Shown here piece after piece: positions 10,701-23,417 of a DNA stretch of 64,000 nucleotides. Source of the stretch: Vanilla planifolia (lineage: Eukaryota; Streptophyta; Magnoliopsida; Asparagales; Orchidaceae); the NCBI GenBank assembly GCA_023846275.1, contig CM043869.1:18819501-18883500 (forward strand). The letters are read 5' to 3'. Within the stretch, counting starts at the first letter, position 1; each line of letters starts with the position of its first letter. The notes below the pieces were generated by a model. That model searched no databases. It was not told the DNA's origin and worked only from the letters and a program-made list of their open reading frames with translations. Position numbers and translations under genes: made by a program.

Positions 10701-13469
10701 AGCAAATGACCTAAATTCTTTGTCACGTATTAAATATATTTCTTTTAATATTATTTTTTTAATTAAAATAAGCTATTGGATATTCTTAATTCAAAATTTC
10801 TTCAATTTCGATTGTCAATGCGTCATAAATTACTTAAAGCACTTTAAGGAATTTTTGTCATTTTAAAATTAACAATGAAATCATTAAGATCTTAATTTGA
10901 GTAAGAAAAAATTTCTGTGCGATTGGCCTGTTGAAATTTATCATTATTTAGTAGATCAGTTATGTGGCAATTATTGTACTAAATTGTTTAAGAAATCTTT
11001 CATAAAAGATGGCTAACATATAGAAAGTATGAACCTCTATAAAAGTTTTTCAAATGAATCACTTTTTTTGTTTCTTAGGATTAGATCAAAGACCTTCATT
11101 AGTTACAATAAAGCCTAATAAATTAACTTTAGTCTTCATGATCAAAGTTTCATCAAATTTACAAGTAGATTCTCTAACTTAACTTTGTAAAGGCTTCCCT
11201 AAGTTGTTTTGAATTAATAAGCTCATTAAGATGTATATTCAAATACATTAAAATAAACCACAAGCTTTTAATAATTGATTTTAAGATCACATTCATCAAT
11301 CTCATGGAAGTATTTGGAATATTTTATAATCTAAATGACATTATGAACTTAAATTTCATTTGAACTCTTAAAAATTATTTTTTTATTCATCACAATCTTG
11401 ATATGATGACTTCGAGTTCTAAAACTTATGTTTGTGAAATAGTTGACACTAGAAATTTAATTTATATATCCATCAAGGTATGAGAAACTTATACTTGATA
11501 ACAATCTCATTACTTACTCTATTGAAAACATATATCCTCAACCTTTATTTTCTTAAGTATTAATGGAACGGCATATGGACTTAAGTTTACTTATAGAAAT
11601 CCCTTTCTAAAGAGTTCTTTTACTTGCCTCTTAGGCATAGCATATTCAATATGATTTATTTTATATGTAGTAAATATGACAGTTATGAACTTATGATGAA
11701 ATTAACATTATGCTAGATATTATTCACGAGAGGCAGCTCATTTTGAAGCTCTTCTGGAGTAATATTAACAAACTCCTTTAATAATTTAATCATTTTATGA
11801 TTTCCTAATTTGTCCATTGAAATCTGTTTGATATGTAAGAGTTGCAGAGATAGTTTGTTTGGAAATTCTTTCTTTAGATAATTAAGTTTAGCTCTTTCTC
11901 ATCTTAAAAGTTGTTTACCTTTTATGGTTGGATTATCTATTCAATGGTTCTCTAATAGTTAAAATTATAATTTATCATAATTTCTTTTCTAAAAAATAGT
12001 AAGTTTTAGTTCAGAGGACAATTTAGAAGATTTAATCTTCTCAGATAATTAATGGAATGTAGTTCATAAGACAATTTAGAAGATTGGATCTTCTTAGATA
12101 ACTTTAATGGATATAACTTTATATGTTGGCCATTAATCTTGAACAAATGAGTATTTGCTCACACAATATAATTATGATTTTCTTAGCATAATTTGTGTTA
12201 TGCTCATGAGTACAACATCTTGACTTTAATGGAATTGGGCACCTAGATGTGACTAGTAAATAAATGTGATTTATTCAACACATGAATGGTTGAGATGGGA
12301 TTCAGATTTGAGGTTGGCATTTTTTATTGCAATTATAGAAATTATATTCATTATACCCATACAATATATTATCAATTATAACTTTTTTTTGTTTTAAGTC
12401 ACAAAAGTATTAAAAATATTCTTTTTCTATTCATCAACTTTTTCCTTAGGCATAAATGCATATCTTTTAACACCTTGTTTATTATTTTTCTTACACTATC
12501 CCTCCTTATTTGTGAGGACGATATCTTCTTTCCTTATTACCTCATATTGTGGTTCATGCTGATTTTCCTCCTCAATGTTCAAAATAATAACCTTACATTG
12601 TTATTCTTGTGGCTAGGTTATTTGCACATATAACAATATTGATCTTGGCTTTTGGGGGGTGCATTTCTAACTGTACCCTTAATATTTTGAGTATCATATG
12701 ACAAAAATACGTCAAGCTTAGTGATAGCCTTGGGTGGCTTGGTAGTTAATCATGGTGCTTTGAATATAGTGTTCATAGGTATTGACTTTCTCATTTGTTG
12801 TACTGATAGAGTCAAGTTACGAGCATCTCAAGTAACTAAGGATCGTGCAACTCCCACTACAAATTTACTTCAAGATAATCTATCTTACCCATTAGGCTCT
12901 CAATAGTGTTCAAATATTTTACCATAATAAAATTCCTTTTAATGTAACAATTTATGCAACTTTTAGTCATTATAATTAGGACAATATTTCTGTCTTAATA
13001 TATTTTTCATTTCTTCCCAAGTAATGACTCTTCTACTTAACATCTATTCTTTACCTAAAGCATTTGTTCAGGATATCTTTGCTTGACTAGTTAATTTCAT
13101 TTTGTTGATACTAGTCCTGTAAAAAAATTTTGAATTTGGATCAACTAATCTAAAAATTTATTAAGATCATAAATATTATCAAATGTTGGTGTTTTTAATC
13201 TTAAATTTATTATAAATCTTTATTATTATCATCCTTCTATTTCTTAGGAAGCTGAGTTCTTCTGCTCGCCCTATTCACCCTAGGTGTATGGCAATATTCT
13301 TGTAATGATTCATGTAAGAGAGGTGCAATTAGGTTTTAGCATTGGTGTCCATTACTGATTTAAACCAGGTAGCTTAATAGCTCAAAGTGGTTTCAATTCT
13401 ATCTAATTAATTTGATGAACTCTATATTACATGATGTAGTATACTCATCTCAATCCAAAATTATTTTTT

Positions 13470-13795
13470 TTATTTCATAATAAGGTTTAAATAGGGTATA
13501 AGAGGATGTCTTAATAGAAATAAAGAAACTATATTATCACTCTATTTAAAAGACTAATAAAATAATAATAATAAAAGCAACAAATAGATAGGAGAAAACA
13601 TAAGCAATATCATTGCATCTCATAAATAACTCATTATAATCAAATAACCCAAATAAATTTAATAAAGTATTTTTAAATCTTTTTTTAAGCCCTTGCTTAT
13701 AATCTAATCCATGACCAACAACAAATTTAGACCTCCTGTATTTTAGGTTTTATTAGATCTATATGATGTGTTGTATCAAAATCATTCTCGTCTCA
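13470..13795 (-). repeat. 5' LTR of the Ty3/gypsy element
   Basis: Partner of 8780-9095. It is more AT-shifted than its partner, as expected from methylcytosine decay. The inner edge is uncertain and could reach about 13390. No clean primer binding site was identified. Confidence 0.55.
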
Positions 13796-15016
13796 CTCGT
13801 TGATCTTAAACATAATAACTAAATCATAAACAACAAAAAATAGGTTTCACATTTTCATTCTAACATCGAAAAATTTCCTAACTATATTTATATATGTTTA
13901 TCTAGGACTTCCTGGCTTATATCATAAGAAAACACACCAAAAGAGCTAAAAGATCCCATTATTTTTAGAGTGAACCACTTGTAACAATTTAGCTAGATTG
14001 ACCTAGGTGGTTTATCTACCCTACATAATGAATGGGTTTGACCACCGAAAATGATTTGGCTAGGATGGATTAGGAATCGCACTGGATAGGTCCAATTGAT
14101 ACTCTAGATGTTAGAAAATCCCAGATATCATCAAGAATGTGCAGAATGAGATGAGGATTCAATCCAAACACCTGCTACAACATGACAAACATATGGTGCT
14201 TCTCTAATATCCCACATAACTTTTGTACACCTTGGTCCTAAAGTGCCAACATAAAAATGCAATATAGAATATGTTATGGTTTAGAGCTGTTGAGACTGCA
14301 GTTCAAAAGTTTGGAAATGAGTATAAAACTTTGTAAACACCTTCAGATAGGTATAGAACTGTCACATTGGTTGTCTATTGGATCTGAATATTCTCCAGAC
14401 TAGAACAAATACGTTGGCAAAGCTGCTACAAATCTAGTATGGCATGCTCATATCAGCATATAGAACTATATCTAGATACATCATATGCCTCACAGATACA
14501 TGCACACTTGTATAGATATAGCACAGGTACAACTAGAATACTAAAAAAGCATTGTAAAATATTTATAGGGGTAATCCAGTCATTGTGTATCATCTGCTGA
14601 AGACCTGATAGGGTTCAGATGCCACTGCATTAACAATTTTCGAATCACTTGTCTAAGTGGTTGAAACCCTCCAAATTGATTCTTATTAAATTTATCCTCA
14701 ATTAATGCTGTATTAATTTTACCCTGTGTGGTGTCATATATGGTCATGAACTAGTTAAGATAAAGTATATCTGCAGTAGATACTCAACAACCAACACCAA
14801 ACTTGTCAAACCAAAATTTTAAGAGCCCATTTAACTGCTAAAGCTGGTGAGATAAATATATTTTTGCGGAACAGTTTTTGAGTATACATTTTATGTTATG
14901 GTTTCAGATCTTTGCAAATATTGGGAAAATCCATTCTGTTGGTTGCCATATTCTTATTGAAGTTTTGGATTATATTGCAGCTCATTGAATGTTCTTAACT
15001 TTCAAAATATATGCAG
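13796..15016. other. Gene-free stretch between the gypsy element and the exon-like segments
   Basis: AT-rich, with no open frame. From about 14900 the composition becomes T-rich like a native intron before the acceptor at 15016. I see no repeat pair or RNA gene that I can support. Confidence 0.5.
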
Positions 15017-16429
15017 GAATTCAAGCACCTATGATACCGTTGATTCGTTCCTTGCAAAAATGTTAGGAACCTAGGTACAAAATTTCCATCATTCAGGTAT
15101 GTTGTTGGTGTTATTCTTCTCTTGCTGGTCATTCTGACATTAAATTTGCTGAATGATCAAAAGTGAGAAGTACTTGTTAGTTGAAATTTTTGGCATGATT
15201 CTGTTTTTATAGGTTAGCTAATGATGTAAAATTAAGTGTTTCCTGGTAAAAGGAAACCTGCACATTTAAACATGCATTCTTTGGTTTCATCAGTTGTGAG
15301 ACAAAATGGCAATCTTCATCTATCATTTCTTTGGAACTCAGGTGTTTAGGTATGGGATACATGGGCAATGGTTTGGTTGTGCAATATGAGAAACATTTTC
15401 CATTTCCTGAAAGGTTTTAGCAATGCCTTTTTTTTTAGATCACAGTTGCTAGTCTTTACTTCTGCTTTGACTGTGCTCAATTGGTTATTGGTGTTGAATG
15501 TGTGAATGTTACTTCATGAAAGTGCTTGTTTTAACTGTCTTTGATATGGTTTTTGAACCTTTGTTTTTCATTTGTTGTACAATTGGAAAACATGGTAAAT
15601 TATGCTTCCTGACGATTTTAAATTTATAATATTTTGAAGCATATCTTATTTAATGGTAGAGTATTTTTTATTATACTAAACAATCTTGATAAAAGCTCTT
15701 CTAGTTGTACTGTTATATGACTAAATCTTGAATGACAAACTTGCCTTTTTTTAATATATTTTCAAATCATAATCATTCTCATCTATTCACTTTATGGAAG
15801 ATACTGACTGTATTCTCATTTTTTTTCTTGAAATCTTTGAAGTTTCTGAAATATCACCATTATTCAGGTTCCCATCTCTTGATGGTAGCTGGAAGCCTTA
15901 TAATAACATAGAACTGCTTCAAATATTCTTCCCGCTGGATGTTTTCCATGAGATTTACTGAAATTCCATAGACGAAGTATGAGGTAGAATTTACACTCAT
16001 TTATGTCCCTTATACCAATAATTTGATTATGTTGCTGGGCCTTAGAATGTCATTTGTATTGCCTTAGATTTTTCTAAAATGCTCCATTCACTGCATTATT
16101 TGTGGGCCTTTGAGCTTGTTTGTTTTGCATGATTTTGCAAATAACCAATTTTCTGGTGTGCCCACAGGTCTTCAAGTACTACCAGATGTAGACTTTTTGA
16201 AAAGCTTAATGTCGTAAGGAGAAACTATGCTACTCCCAACTCACATAGCCAATGATGTTGTTGTGTGAAAAGCATTCCATGAACCATTCATTCTTGTTTA
16301 ATAAGCACATTATATTTATTGAAAAAAGGCATCACATGCATGCATATTTAAAACAATGATGGATAGCTGAAAATGAATAGAAGATTCCTATGAATGTTGC
16401 AACTAGATTGCAGCTCCTAAAGCATTTGA

Positions 16430-19400
16430 TTAGGTATCAGGCTTCAAATTTAGGATCTTTGGAGTTTTGACTAGAGGGAGTTCTTTGGGTGGATTGAGTG
16501 ATCTCAAGGATGTTTAGAGAGGTACCGATTTGTCTTCAGGACATCTTGAGAGGTAGTGGAATGAACTGGGAAGCTAGCTCGATGTGGTCTCCGTAGTTAT
16601 GCTGGCATCTAAGAACTAGTGAGTAAGAAGGCCTCATAAAGTAAGATGCGAGATCTTGACGAGATGGTTCAAGGTTGGTTAGGTCTCAAGAGGTTAGCTT
16701 GAGATAATTTATACACTCAAGGGGTGTGTTCGAATTCTAGTTTTCTCTCAAGTAGATATATTGAGAGGTTACATCGTATTCTAGATAGCCTTATGGATGT
16801 ATGAGTTTACTTTGTTTGAGAGGATACATTGCGTAGATGATAGGATAGCTCGAGAGGTTTTACCTGAAGGCAGAGATTTATGGTCTTGAGGTGTCTTGAG
16901 GGATCAAAAGGAGATTTATGTGCTAAAGAGGTGAGCTCAAGCTATTTGCAATTATGCTTGAGAGGGTTTGGACTTGTGGAGGAGATGAAAGGACTTAAGA
17001 AGTGGTCTCAAGATGTTTGGATTTTGATACAACTATATGAGTTTTTGGTTTCATGGAGCAATATGGAAGAGTTACTTACAAGTTAATGAAAGCTTGAGAT
17101 TTTCAAGGTTTGCTTGTGAGATGGTTTACGGGAATGATTGAGAGACGTGGATCCACAAACGAAGTAGATCTTGATTTGTCCTAGAACTTTGGAGTTCTTA
17201 AGGGAGGCCTTGGGAAGTTTGCAAAGAAGTTTGATAGGAAGTTGTCGATCTTGAAAATGCTCTAGGTTAATAAGTGGGACTATAAGATGGTGTCCATGTT
17301 GAGGTGCTTTAAGGAGATCTTAGGAGGATTTCATTTAGCATGAGATCACAACAAGTGTTTTAATATATGAAAACTTTTGTGCAATGAGGGAAAGGTCACA
17401 ATGAGGAATTCTCGAAGGGTTTGATCAGTTTGGGAATGAGAAAATGCCAAGGGACTTGGTGTAACCTCAGTGAATGAAAGGCATGACCCATTAATGTTTT
17501 GATGGCTTAATCAGCTTATTGAAGACTTGAACTCGAGATAACTAGGGTAAGACTCGAGAAATTCAGAATGAGTATGTATTGAAATAGGTTAGGATGTGCA
17601 TTGTATGTTATTTTTAGATCTATTACATTTGGATTTTAGAGAAGACATGAACTAGGAAGTTTTGAGGCATCTTTTTAGCTTTTCAAGCATTTTAAATTAT
17701 CAGATTTGGAGTTATGCAAGGGAAAGTAACTTAATTTACCATAGCTATATTAGAGCTTTCTAGATATGCATGAATCTTGCATGTGAATATCATAAAATTA
17801 GGATTTTGTTGTAATTTGAATTCTAATAATTAGAATTTGAGTTTAATTGTTTCCTAATCTGATAAGATTTGATTTTCTTTGTTTTTTGATCTAATAGAAT
17901 AGATTTTTAATACTTATCTCCTTCTATATTATTCCAAGAGCTCTTATATTTCAAAAAGATTTTTGGGTAAGATAATAAAGCATATTTTAGAGATTCAGAG
18001 ATATCTTGTTGATTAGTGTTGTTTTGTTTGGCTCTTAGGACTAAGATTATTAAGATAATCTATTTTGAGTGAATATATTTTGGGTATTGGAATGTGGGTA
18101 AGGGTGTTTATGTCTACTTATGATAGATTTATTTTATACTCTTATCAACATGAGGTTAAAGTTTTTTTTTTAAGTAATTTCATTTTATTTTTGCATTTCT
18201 ATTATATTTTCTTCCATTATTTTCTATTGTTTCTATTTTATACAACTTGTCTTTGGTGAAGAAGATCAAATCATTTGGCATTAAAACATTAGGTTCAATG
18301 TAGGTGTAGATCTTGGTGTGTGGAGTTTGTGACTTTATATGGTTCAATTGAGAAGTGTTAAAGAGTTACGGAGAATATATGCAATGCAAGAGAGATGGGC
18401 CAAGAAAGGAAGCCCTCTAGATCTTTGGAAGAGCTAGTGGCTTCATATGCAAGTTGGTTCAAGAATGTTAATTCATGTCGCAAGTTGAATCACAAACTGT
18501 AAGTGTAGAATCTAGACCTCTTAGAGATGTTTACTTCAAATAGGGGACCTTTGAAAGAGACTGTATAACACATCAAACGGTGATGGGTGCTCAAGGAGGT
18601 AACCTATGTTGTAGACACTTGGACTTTCTCAATTGAAAACATGATGATTTATAGAAATGAGTCCCATTTTTAAAGGAGTAGATGATCTGTCTTAGATTAT
18701 GGAAGATCTCGTGAAGTTTGGAAGACAGCTTGAGAGAAAGTTGTGGGCCTTGAGTAGAATTGAGGATCATAACAATGATCTTGAGAAGTAGTCCTTGAGA
18801 GGTATTGAGGTGGCTTGTGAAGTCCCAAGGGAAATTGATTTGGCTTGAGGTCTTAAGGGGTGTTGTGATATTCGTGAAGACCCTCATGTAGTGAGGGAAA
18901 TGTCTCAACAAGATAGCTCAAGATGGTTTTTGTACTTGAGAAGGATTCTTGAGGTGAATCATTATCTCAAGGGACATTCTTGAGGTTTGGGCTAAAATCT
19001 CGAAGGGCTTGTCATGTTGGAGGAGAAAATCTTGAGAGGTTTTTACCTTTAGGAAGGAAAGAAATTCCTCATGAATACCTTGAGGGGGTGGATAAGCTAG
19101 TGGAAGGATTGAGGTATCTAGAACAAAACTTGGGTAGTTTAGATAATTAGGATTGGTATAAGTTGAACTAGATTAGTTAATGTACAATGGGCCATTTTTT
19201 TTTAATTTAAAATTATGGTTAGAATTATGAGAAACTATGAATTAGAAAGTTTTCAAGTATCTTGTCAGCTTTCTAGCACACTTTGAATTATCAAAATTTG
19301 AGTTATTTGAAGCTATGCTAAAGCATTTACGTTGTTGGATTCAAAATTTGAAGCCATAAATTCAACTAGTTAGGATTTGAGTTTATTTTTTTCTTAGTAT

Positions 19401-19790
19401 GATGGGTTTAGATTTTTAATGCTTATCTCCTAAATTGTTCAAAGGGCTCTTAAGTTATAAAAGAGTTTCTTGGGAGAGATGATGAAGCATGTTTTGGAGA
19501 TTTTAGATATCATCCTGATAAGTATGTTCTTGTTTTGTTTGTTTTTTGAGATCGAGAGTATTGAAACGATTTGCTTTTGTTGAGCTTAGTGTTGCCAAGA
19601 GTGTTTGAATTATAATAGATTTGTTTTAGATTTTCTTTGATCAAATATTAATTTTCTTTTATATAATTTTATTGTGTTTTGTGTTTCTATTGTGTTCTTT
19701 CTTGATTGCTCTACCTCTCCTTGTTGCTACTTCGCACAACCCATCTTAGGTGAGATAGATTGGATCAGGTTTTTCCATGAACTTGAAGTG
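16430..19790. repeat. Large diverged duplication rich in CTTGAG-type motifs
   Basis: Two kinds of segment alternate. Blocks 16430-17600 and 18300-19180 are crowded with variants of CTTGAGAGGT, CTCGAGAGG and CTCAAGA. Blocks 17620-18270 and 19190-19790 align with each other (GAAGTTTTGAGGCATCTT versus GAAAGTTTTCAAGTATCTT; GATTTTTAATACTTATCTCC versus GATTTTTAATGCTTATCTCC; GATAATAAAGCAT versus GATGATGAAGCAT). The order block-R1-block-R2 suggests either a tandem duplication with a period of about 1.6 kb, or a small non-autonomous retroelement whose LTRs are R1 and R2. No coding frame is recognisable. Confidence 0.55.
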
Positions 19791-20468
19791 ATCATGGATC
19801 ACATAGTTAAAAGATTTGTCAAGTTACTTCTAGATCACTAATGTTGTGTTGGTGACTTCCTAATATGTACTATTTTTTATTTGAATTTTAATTCAATTTT
19901 TATATGGTTAGGATTTTCTTCTTATATTGTTAGATATTGGAATGGTAAAGTTTATTTATTTATTTTTTTCGTTTTGTGCTGTCGCTCTTAGATTATGAAA
20001 GAGATAACAAGTGGAGAGCCAAAAGGAGGTGAGATTGAAAAGTTTTTGGAAGCCAAAATTGTAATTTTATGTGATTAATTGAAGACCCTTGTCACTAATC
20101 TTATTTTGAAAAAAGACAGCATGCGAGAGATTCTGAAGGAGCCAGCCTACATCTTCACGTGCTTCCTCCGCACTGTTGCTTTATTTCCTTTTTTCTAGTT
20201 TGCATTGTTGGCTCTATTTGTTGAGTGAGTTTAGTGTCTTTGGTTCATCTTTGGTATCAAAAAATCAAATTAGCAAGGGAATGTTTTTTAATGAATTTGT
20301 ATTAGCTTCCTCTCTCTCCCCAAAGATTTTTGCCTTTTCTAATTGTTTTTCAAGCACCTCTACCATCATCGATGTCTACTTATCTTCAAAATTGCACTTT
20401 GGTCTCCTTTTCAACATGTTTTTCATGACTTCAAATAGATTTTATATCACTTATTTAGGGATCAAAAA
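19791..20468. other. Gene-free stretch
   Basis: AT-rich. A 115-codon open frame starting at 20176 has no recognisable similarity and runs into the start of the promoter-side repeat, so I treat it as chance. Confidence 0.5.
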
Positions 20469-21179
20469 ATTGGATGCACTCAAAACAAGGATAAAGATTA
20501 AAAGAATGGATGTTTCCTACTAAGCATCTATCAATGATTGAATAGCTTTCTTGGTTCCCGCAAGGTGCTTAGCTCAGGATTTAAGTTAATTGCATATTGT
20601 TTATTAGGTCAATTTTAGATCAATTAAGTGTCTTTATATGAAGTAAAAACATGACTTTAAATATAAACATTAATTAGATTTTATAAATAAGTAAATCTAT
20701 AAGATGATATATTTATTTATTTATTTATTGAAATCATTATTATAGTGATTACAGTTTGGACATTTTCCTAAGATGACCAGAACTAATTCATGCGACTTCA
20801 GCCAGATTTTCCTGCAACAGCTAATGAATTTCCCGAGTCTTACAGTTTCCCAGGCTAACCTACCAACAAACTTATGTAACACTTAATTTCGTCATAATAT
20901 TCAAATTAAATCGCCGTTCATGAAGAGAAGTCCTTTTCAATAACGTGGGTCCATGTCTACTTCATACAGTTGCAAACGGGTTCCTGGGCCCGCGTTGGAC
21001 TGCGCGACTAACGACTGCAATAAGTGACCATCCATCCACGCAGGCCAACTTGTGACATTGTTTGACAATGAGGGCTTTTCGAATGTTATCTCTTAGGTGA
21101 TTTCTTTTCCTCTCCTTGCTTAAAAATCTCCACAAAAATATTAAAGTTTGGTGATCAACTATGCCAGGAAAAGACTCCA
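20469..21179 (+). repeat. Upstream copy of a 0.7-kb tandem duplication before the BAHD gene
   Basis: Begins at TTGGATGCACTC and aligns through AAGCATCTATC, TTGGTTCCCGCAAG, GCTTAGCTCAGGATTTAAG, CATGCGACTTCAGCCAGAT, CTGGGCCCGCGTTGG and GTGACCATCCATCCAC to GACTCCAATTG at its end. It is immediately followed by the second copy. Compared with copy 2 it carries an extra AT-rich/TTTCCCGAG segment of roughly 70 bp. Confidence 0.85.
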
Positions 21180-21822
21180 ATTGAATGCACTTACAACAAG
21201 GATAAAGATGAAAAGAATGGATGTTCCTACTAAGCATCTATCGATGATTGAATAGCTTTCTTGGTTCCCGCAAGATGCTTAGCTCAGGATTTAAGTTAAT
21301 TGCATACTGTTTATTGGATCAATTTTAGATCAATTAAGTGTCTCTATATGAAGTAAAAACATGACTTAAAATATAAACATTAGAGAGATTTTATAAATAA
21401 ATAAATCTGTAAGATAATGTATTTATTTATTAAAATCATTGTAATAGTGATTCCAGTTTGGACATTTTCCTAACATGACCAGACCTAATTCATGCGACTT
21501 CAGCCAGATTTTCCTGCAACAACTAACCAAAATGTTCAAATTAGAATCGTCGTTCTTGACGAGTAAGTCCTTTTCAAAATGGAGACATTGAACACCGAAG
21601 AAGTGCGTTCACTGATGTGGTTCCATGTCTGCTTCGTATCAATTACAAACGAGTACCTGGGCCCGCGTTGGCCTGCGCGACCAACGACCACAATATGTGA
21701 CCATCCATCCACACAAGCCAACTTGTTTATCTCTTAGGTGATTTCTTTTCCTCTCCTTGCTTAACATCTCCACAAAAATATTAAAGTTGGGTGGTCAACT
21801 ATGCGCGGAAAAGACTCCAATT
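21180..21822 (+). repeat. Gene-proximal copy of the 0.7-kb tandem duplication
   Basis: Begins TTGAATGCACTTA and ends at GACTCCAATTGTAGCGAG, about 100 bp before the TATA box of the BAHD gene. It therefore occupies the proximal promoter. Differences from copy 1 are scattered substitutions plus a few indels. Any cis-regulatory site inside the unit is now present twice. Confidence 0.85.
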
Positions 21823-21924
21823 GTAGCGAGTAAACTAAATTGCATGAAGTTTCGTCCATCCATACTCAACTGCAACTCCATAGAAATTCAATGGGAATTA
21901 CAAAACTCACCAGTGAATCGATCC

Positions 21925-21930
21925 TATAAA
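21925..21930 (+). promoter_or_regulatory. TATA box of the BAHD acyltransferase gene
   Basis: TATAAA in the context CGATCC-TATAAA-TCTTC lies 56 nt before the ATG at 21986, so transcription would start around 21957 with a leader of about 30 nt. Position and sequence fit a canonical plant core promoter. Confidence 0.65.
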
Positions 21931-21985
21931 TCTTCTTCAGCTCCCCATCATAACAGCAACCGAAGCAAGCTGCAAAATAGATCTC

Positions 21986-23417
21986 ATGGCATCTCTGAGC
22001 TTTGCTGTGCAGAGGCGGAAGCTCCTACTGGTGGCGCCTGCCGCGCCGACACCGAGGGAGTTGAAGCGACTGTCGGACATCGACGACCAGGAAGGCCTCC
22101 GCTTCCAAATCCCCGTGATCCAATTCTACCGCTATGATCCATCCAAGGAAGGACGCGACCCAGCCACAACCATACGCGATGCCATCGCTCGGGCCCTGGT
22201 GTTTTACTACCCCTTCGCTGGCCGCCTTCGGGAGGGTCCCGACAGGAAGCTCTTTGTGGATTGCACCGGCGAGGGCATCCTTTTCATCGAGGCTTACGCA
22301 GACGTCAGCATCCAGCAGTTTGGCAACGCCCTTCAGCCTCCCTTCCCCTGCCTCGATCAGTTGCTTTTCGACGTCGAGGGCTCTTCCCCTGTTCTGGATG
22401 CTCCTTTGCTCTTGATTCAGGTATCAGAAAGTTCTGTTCAAATAAATTTTCCCGCTTATTTTGCATCGAATGCGGTTCTTATAAACGAATCGGCAGGTTA
22501 CCCTGCTGAGATGCGGTGGGTTCATCTTTGCGATGCGGCTGAACCACACCATGGCGGATGCGCAGGGTTTGGTTCAATTCATGCACGCCGTGGGCGAGCT
22601 CGCGCGGGGGGCAGCCGAGCCCAGCGTGTTACCGGTCTGGCGCCGGGAGCTCCTGGAGGCGCGATCGATTCCAAAGCCAACGTTCGCGCACCGCGAGTAC
22701 GACGAGGTGCCGGATACGAACGGAACCATCACGCCACTAGACGACATGGTTCACCGATCGTTTTTCTTCGGCGCGCAGGAGGTGGCTGCCCTCCGGAGCC
22801 ATCTCCCGCCTCACCTCCGCCGTTCATCGACCTTTGAGATCCTCACAGCCTTCCTCTGGCGCAGCCGGACCTTGGCCATGCAGCCCGACCCGGAAGAGGA
22901 GTTTCGCATCATCTCGATCGTCAACGGACGCGGTGGTCGCTTCGAGCAGCCGCTGCCCGACGGCTACTATGGAAACGCCTTCGCGTTCCCTGTCGCGGTG
23001 GAAACCGCTCGTGAGCTGTGCGGCCGACCGCTGGCCCACGCGGTGGAGCTTGTGAAGCGGGCAAAAGCAGAGGTGTCATGGGAGTACCTTCGCTCGTTGG
23101 CGGATCTCATGGTTCTAAGGCGGAGGCCGCACTTCACGGTGGTGCGCACTTACTTGGTCTCCGACGTCACCCGAGCCGGTTTCGGTGACGTCGACTTCGG
23201 TTGGGGCAAGGCTATGTACGGTGGGCCGGCCAAGGGTGGCGTCGGTGCTATCCCTGGCGTCGCCAGCTTTTTCGTCCCTTTCACCAACTCTAGGGGACAG
23301 AAGGGCATCATCGTCCCAGTCTGCCTCCCAGCACCAGCCATGGAGTTGTTTTCGTTGGAGATCGAACGCATAGTTAAAGCAACCAATGAACAGCAGAAAG
23401 TGAAATCCTCTCTTTAG
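21986..23417 (+). CDS. BAHD acyltransferase (alcohol acyltransferase / benzyl alcohol benzoyltransferase-like)
   Basis: Two exons, 21986-22420 and 22497-23417, joined across a 76-bp GT-AG intron after codon 145 (Q|V), give 451 residues, a normal BAHD length. The catalytic HxxxD is intact as HTMAD (His162, Asp166), and the structural DFGWG is intact at about 378-382. The N-terminus (FAVQRRK...[25 protein letters not shown]), [10 protein letters not shown] and [10 protein letters not shown] place it with the clade of alcohol acyltransferases that includes benzyl-alcohol benzoyltransferases and fruit-ester enzymes. It should transfer an acyl group from acyl-CoA to an alcohol in the cytosol; the real substrates cannot be read from sequence. 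The codons are very GC-rich. A 0.7-kb tandem duplication sits in its promoter. A polyadenylation signal follows at 23521. Confidence 0.92.

Larger units (their letters stand above)
8690..13795 (-). mobile_element. Degenerate Ty3/gypsy retrotransposon, minus orientation
   Basis: Diverged LTRs at about 8780-9095 and 13470-13795 flank a 4.4-kb interior. Translating the minus strand gives, in the order expected for Ty3/gypsy (RNase H then integrase going to lower coordinates), an RNase H relic near 10500-10700 and an integrase relic near 9850-10330. All frames are broken by stops and indels. The reverse transcriptase and gag regions should lie at about 10.8-13.4 kb but are too decayed for me to read. 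The integrase relic resembles chromovirus-type plant elements; the clade is inferred. Confidence 0.7.
3314..16330 (+). other. Candidate spliced 3' UTR of the PPR gene with a TE-filled 11.6-kb intron
   Basis: After the PPR stop, the sequence reads into a strong donor (CAGG|GTAAGT, intron from 3436). The next convincing exon-like segments are 15017-15096 (acceptor ATGCAG, donor GTATGT), 15868-15983 (acceptor TATTCAG, donor GTAGAA) and 16168 to about 16330 (acceptor CCCACAG). The DNA between them has the T-rich look of native introns rather than of transposons. None of these segments codes for anything recognisable. The model is a multi-exon 3' UTR. Alternatively, 15.0-16.3 kb is a separate non-coding transcript or a decayed gene. 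No transcript evidence is available here. Confidence 0.35.

Noticed and set aside
4480..14170. Weak similarity between about 4480-4930 and 13800-14170
   Set aside because: Only short blocks match (CTAACTATA, ATAAGAAA-type) and I could not extend a convincing alignment; it may be old shared repeat content.
20176..20523. 115-codon plus-strand frame upstream of the BAHD gene
   Set aside because: Low-complexity hydrophobic and serine-rich translation, AT-driven, and it runs into the tandem duplication without a matching frame in the second copy.
21757..22137. 126-codon plus-strand frame across the BAHD promoter and exon 1
   Set aside because: It overlaps the BAHD start in another frame and has no domain; a shadow of GC-rich coding DNA.
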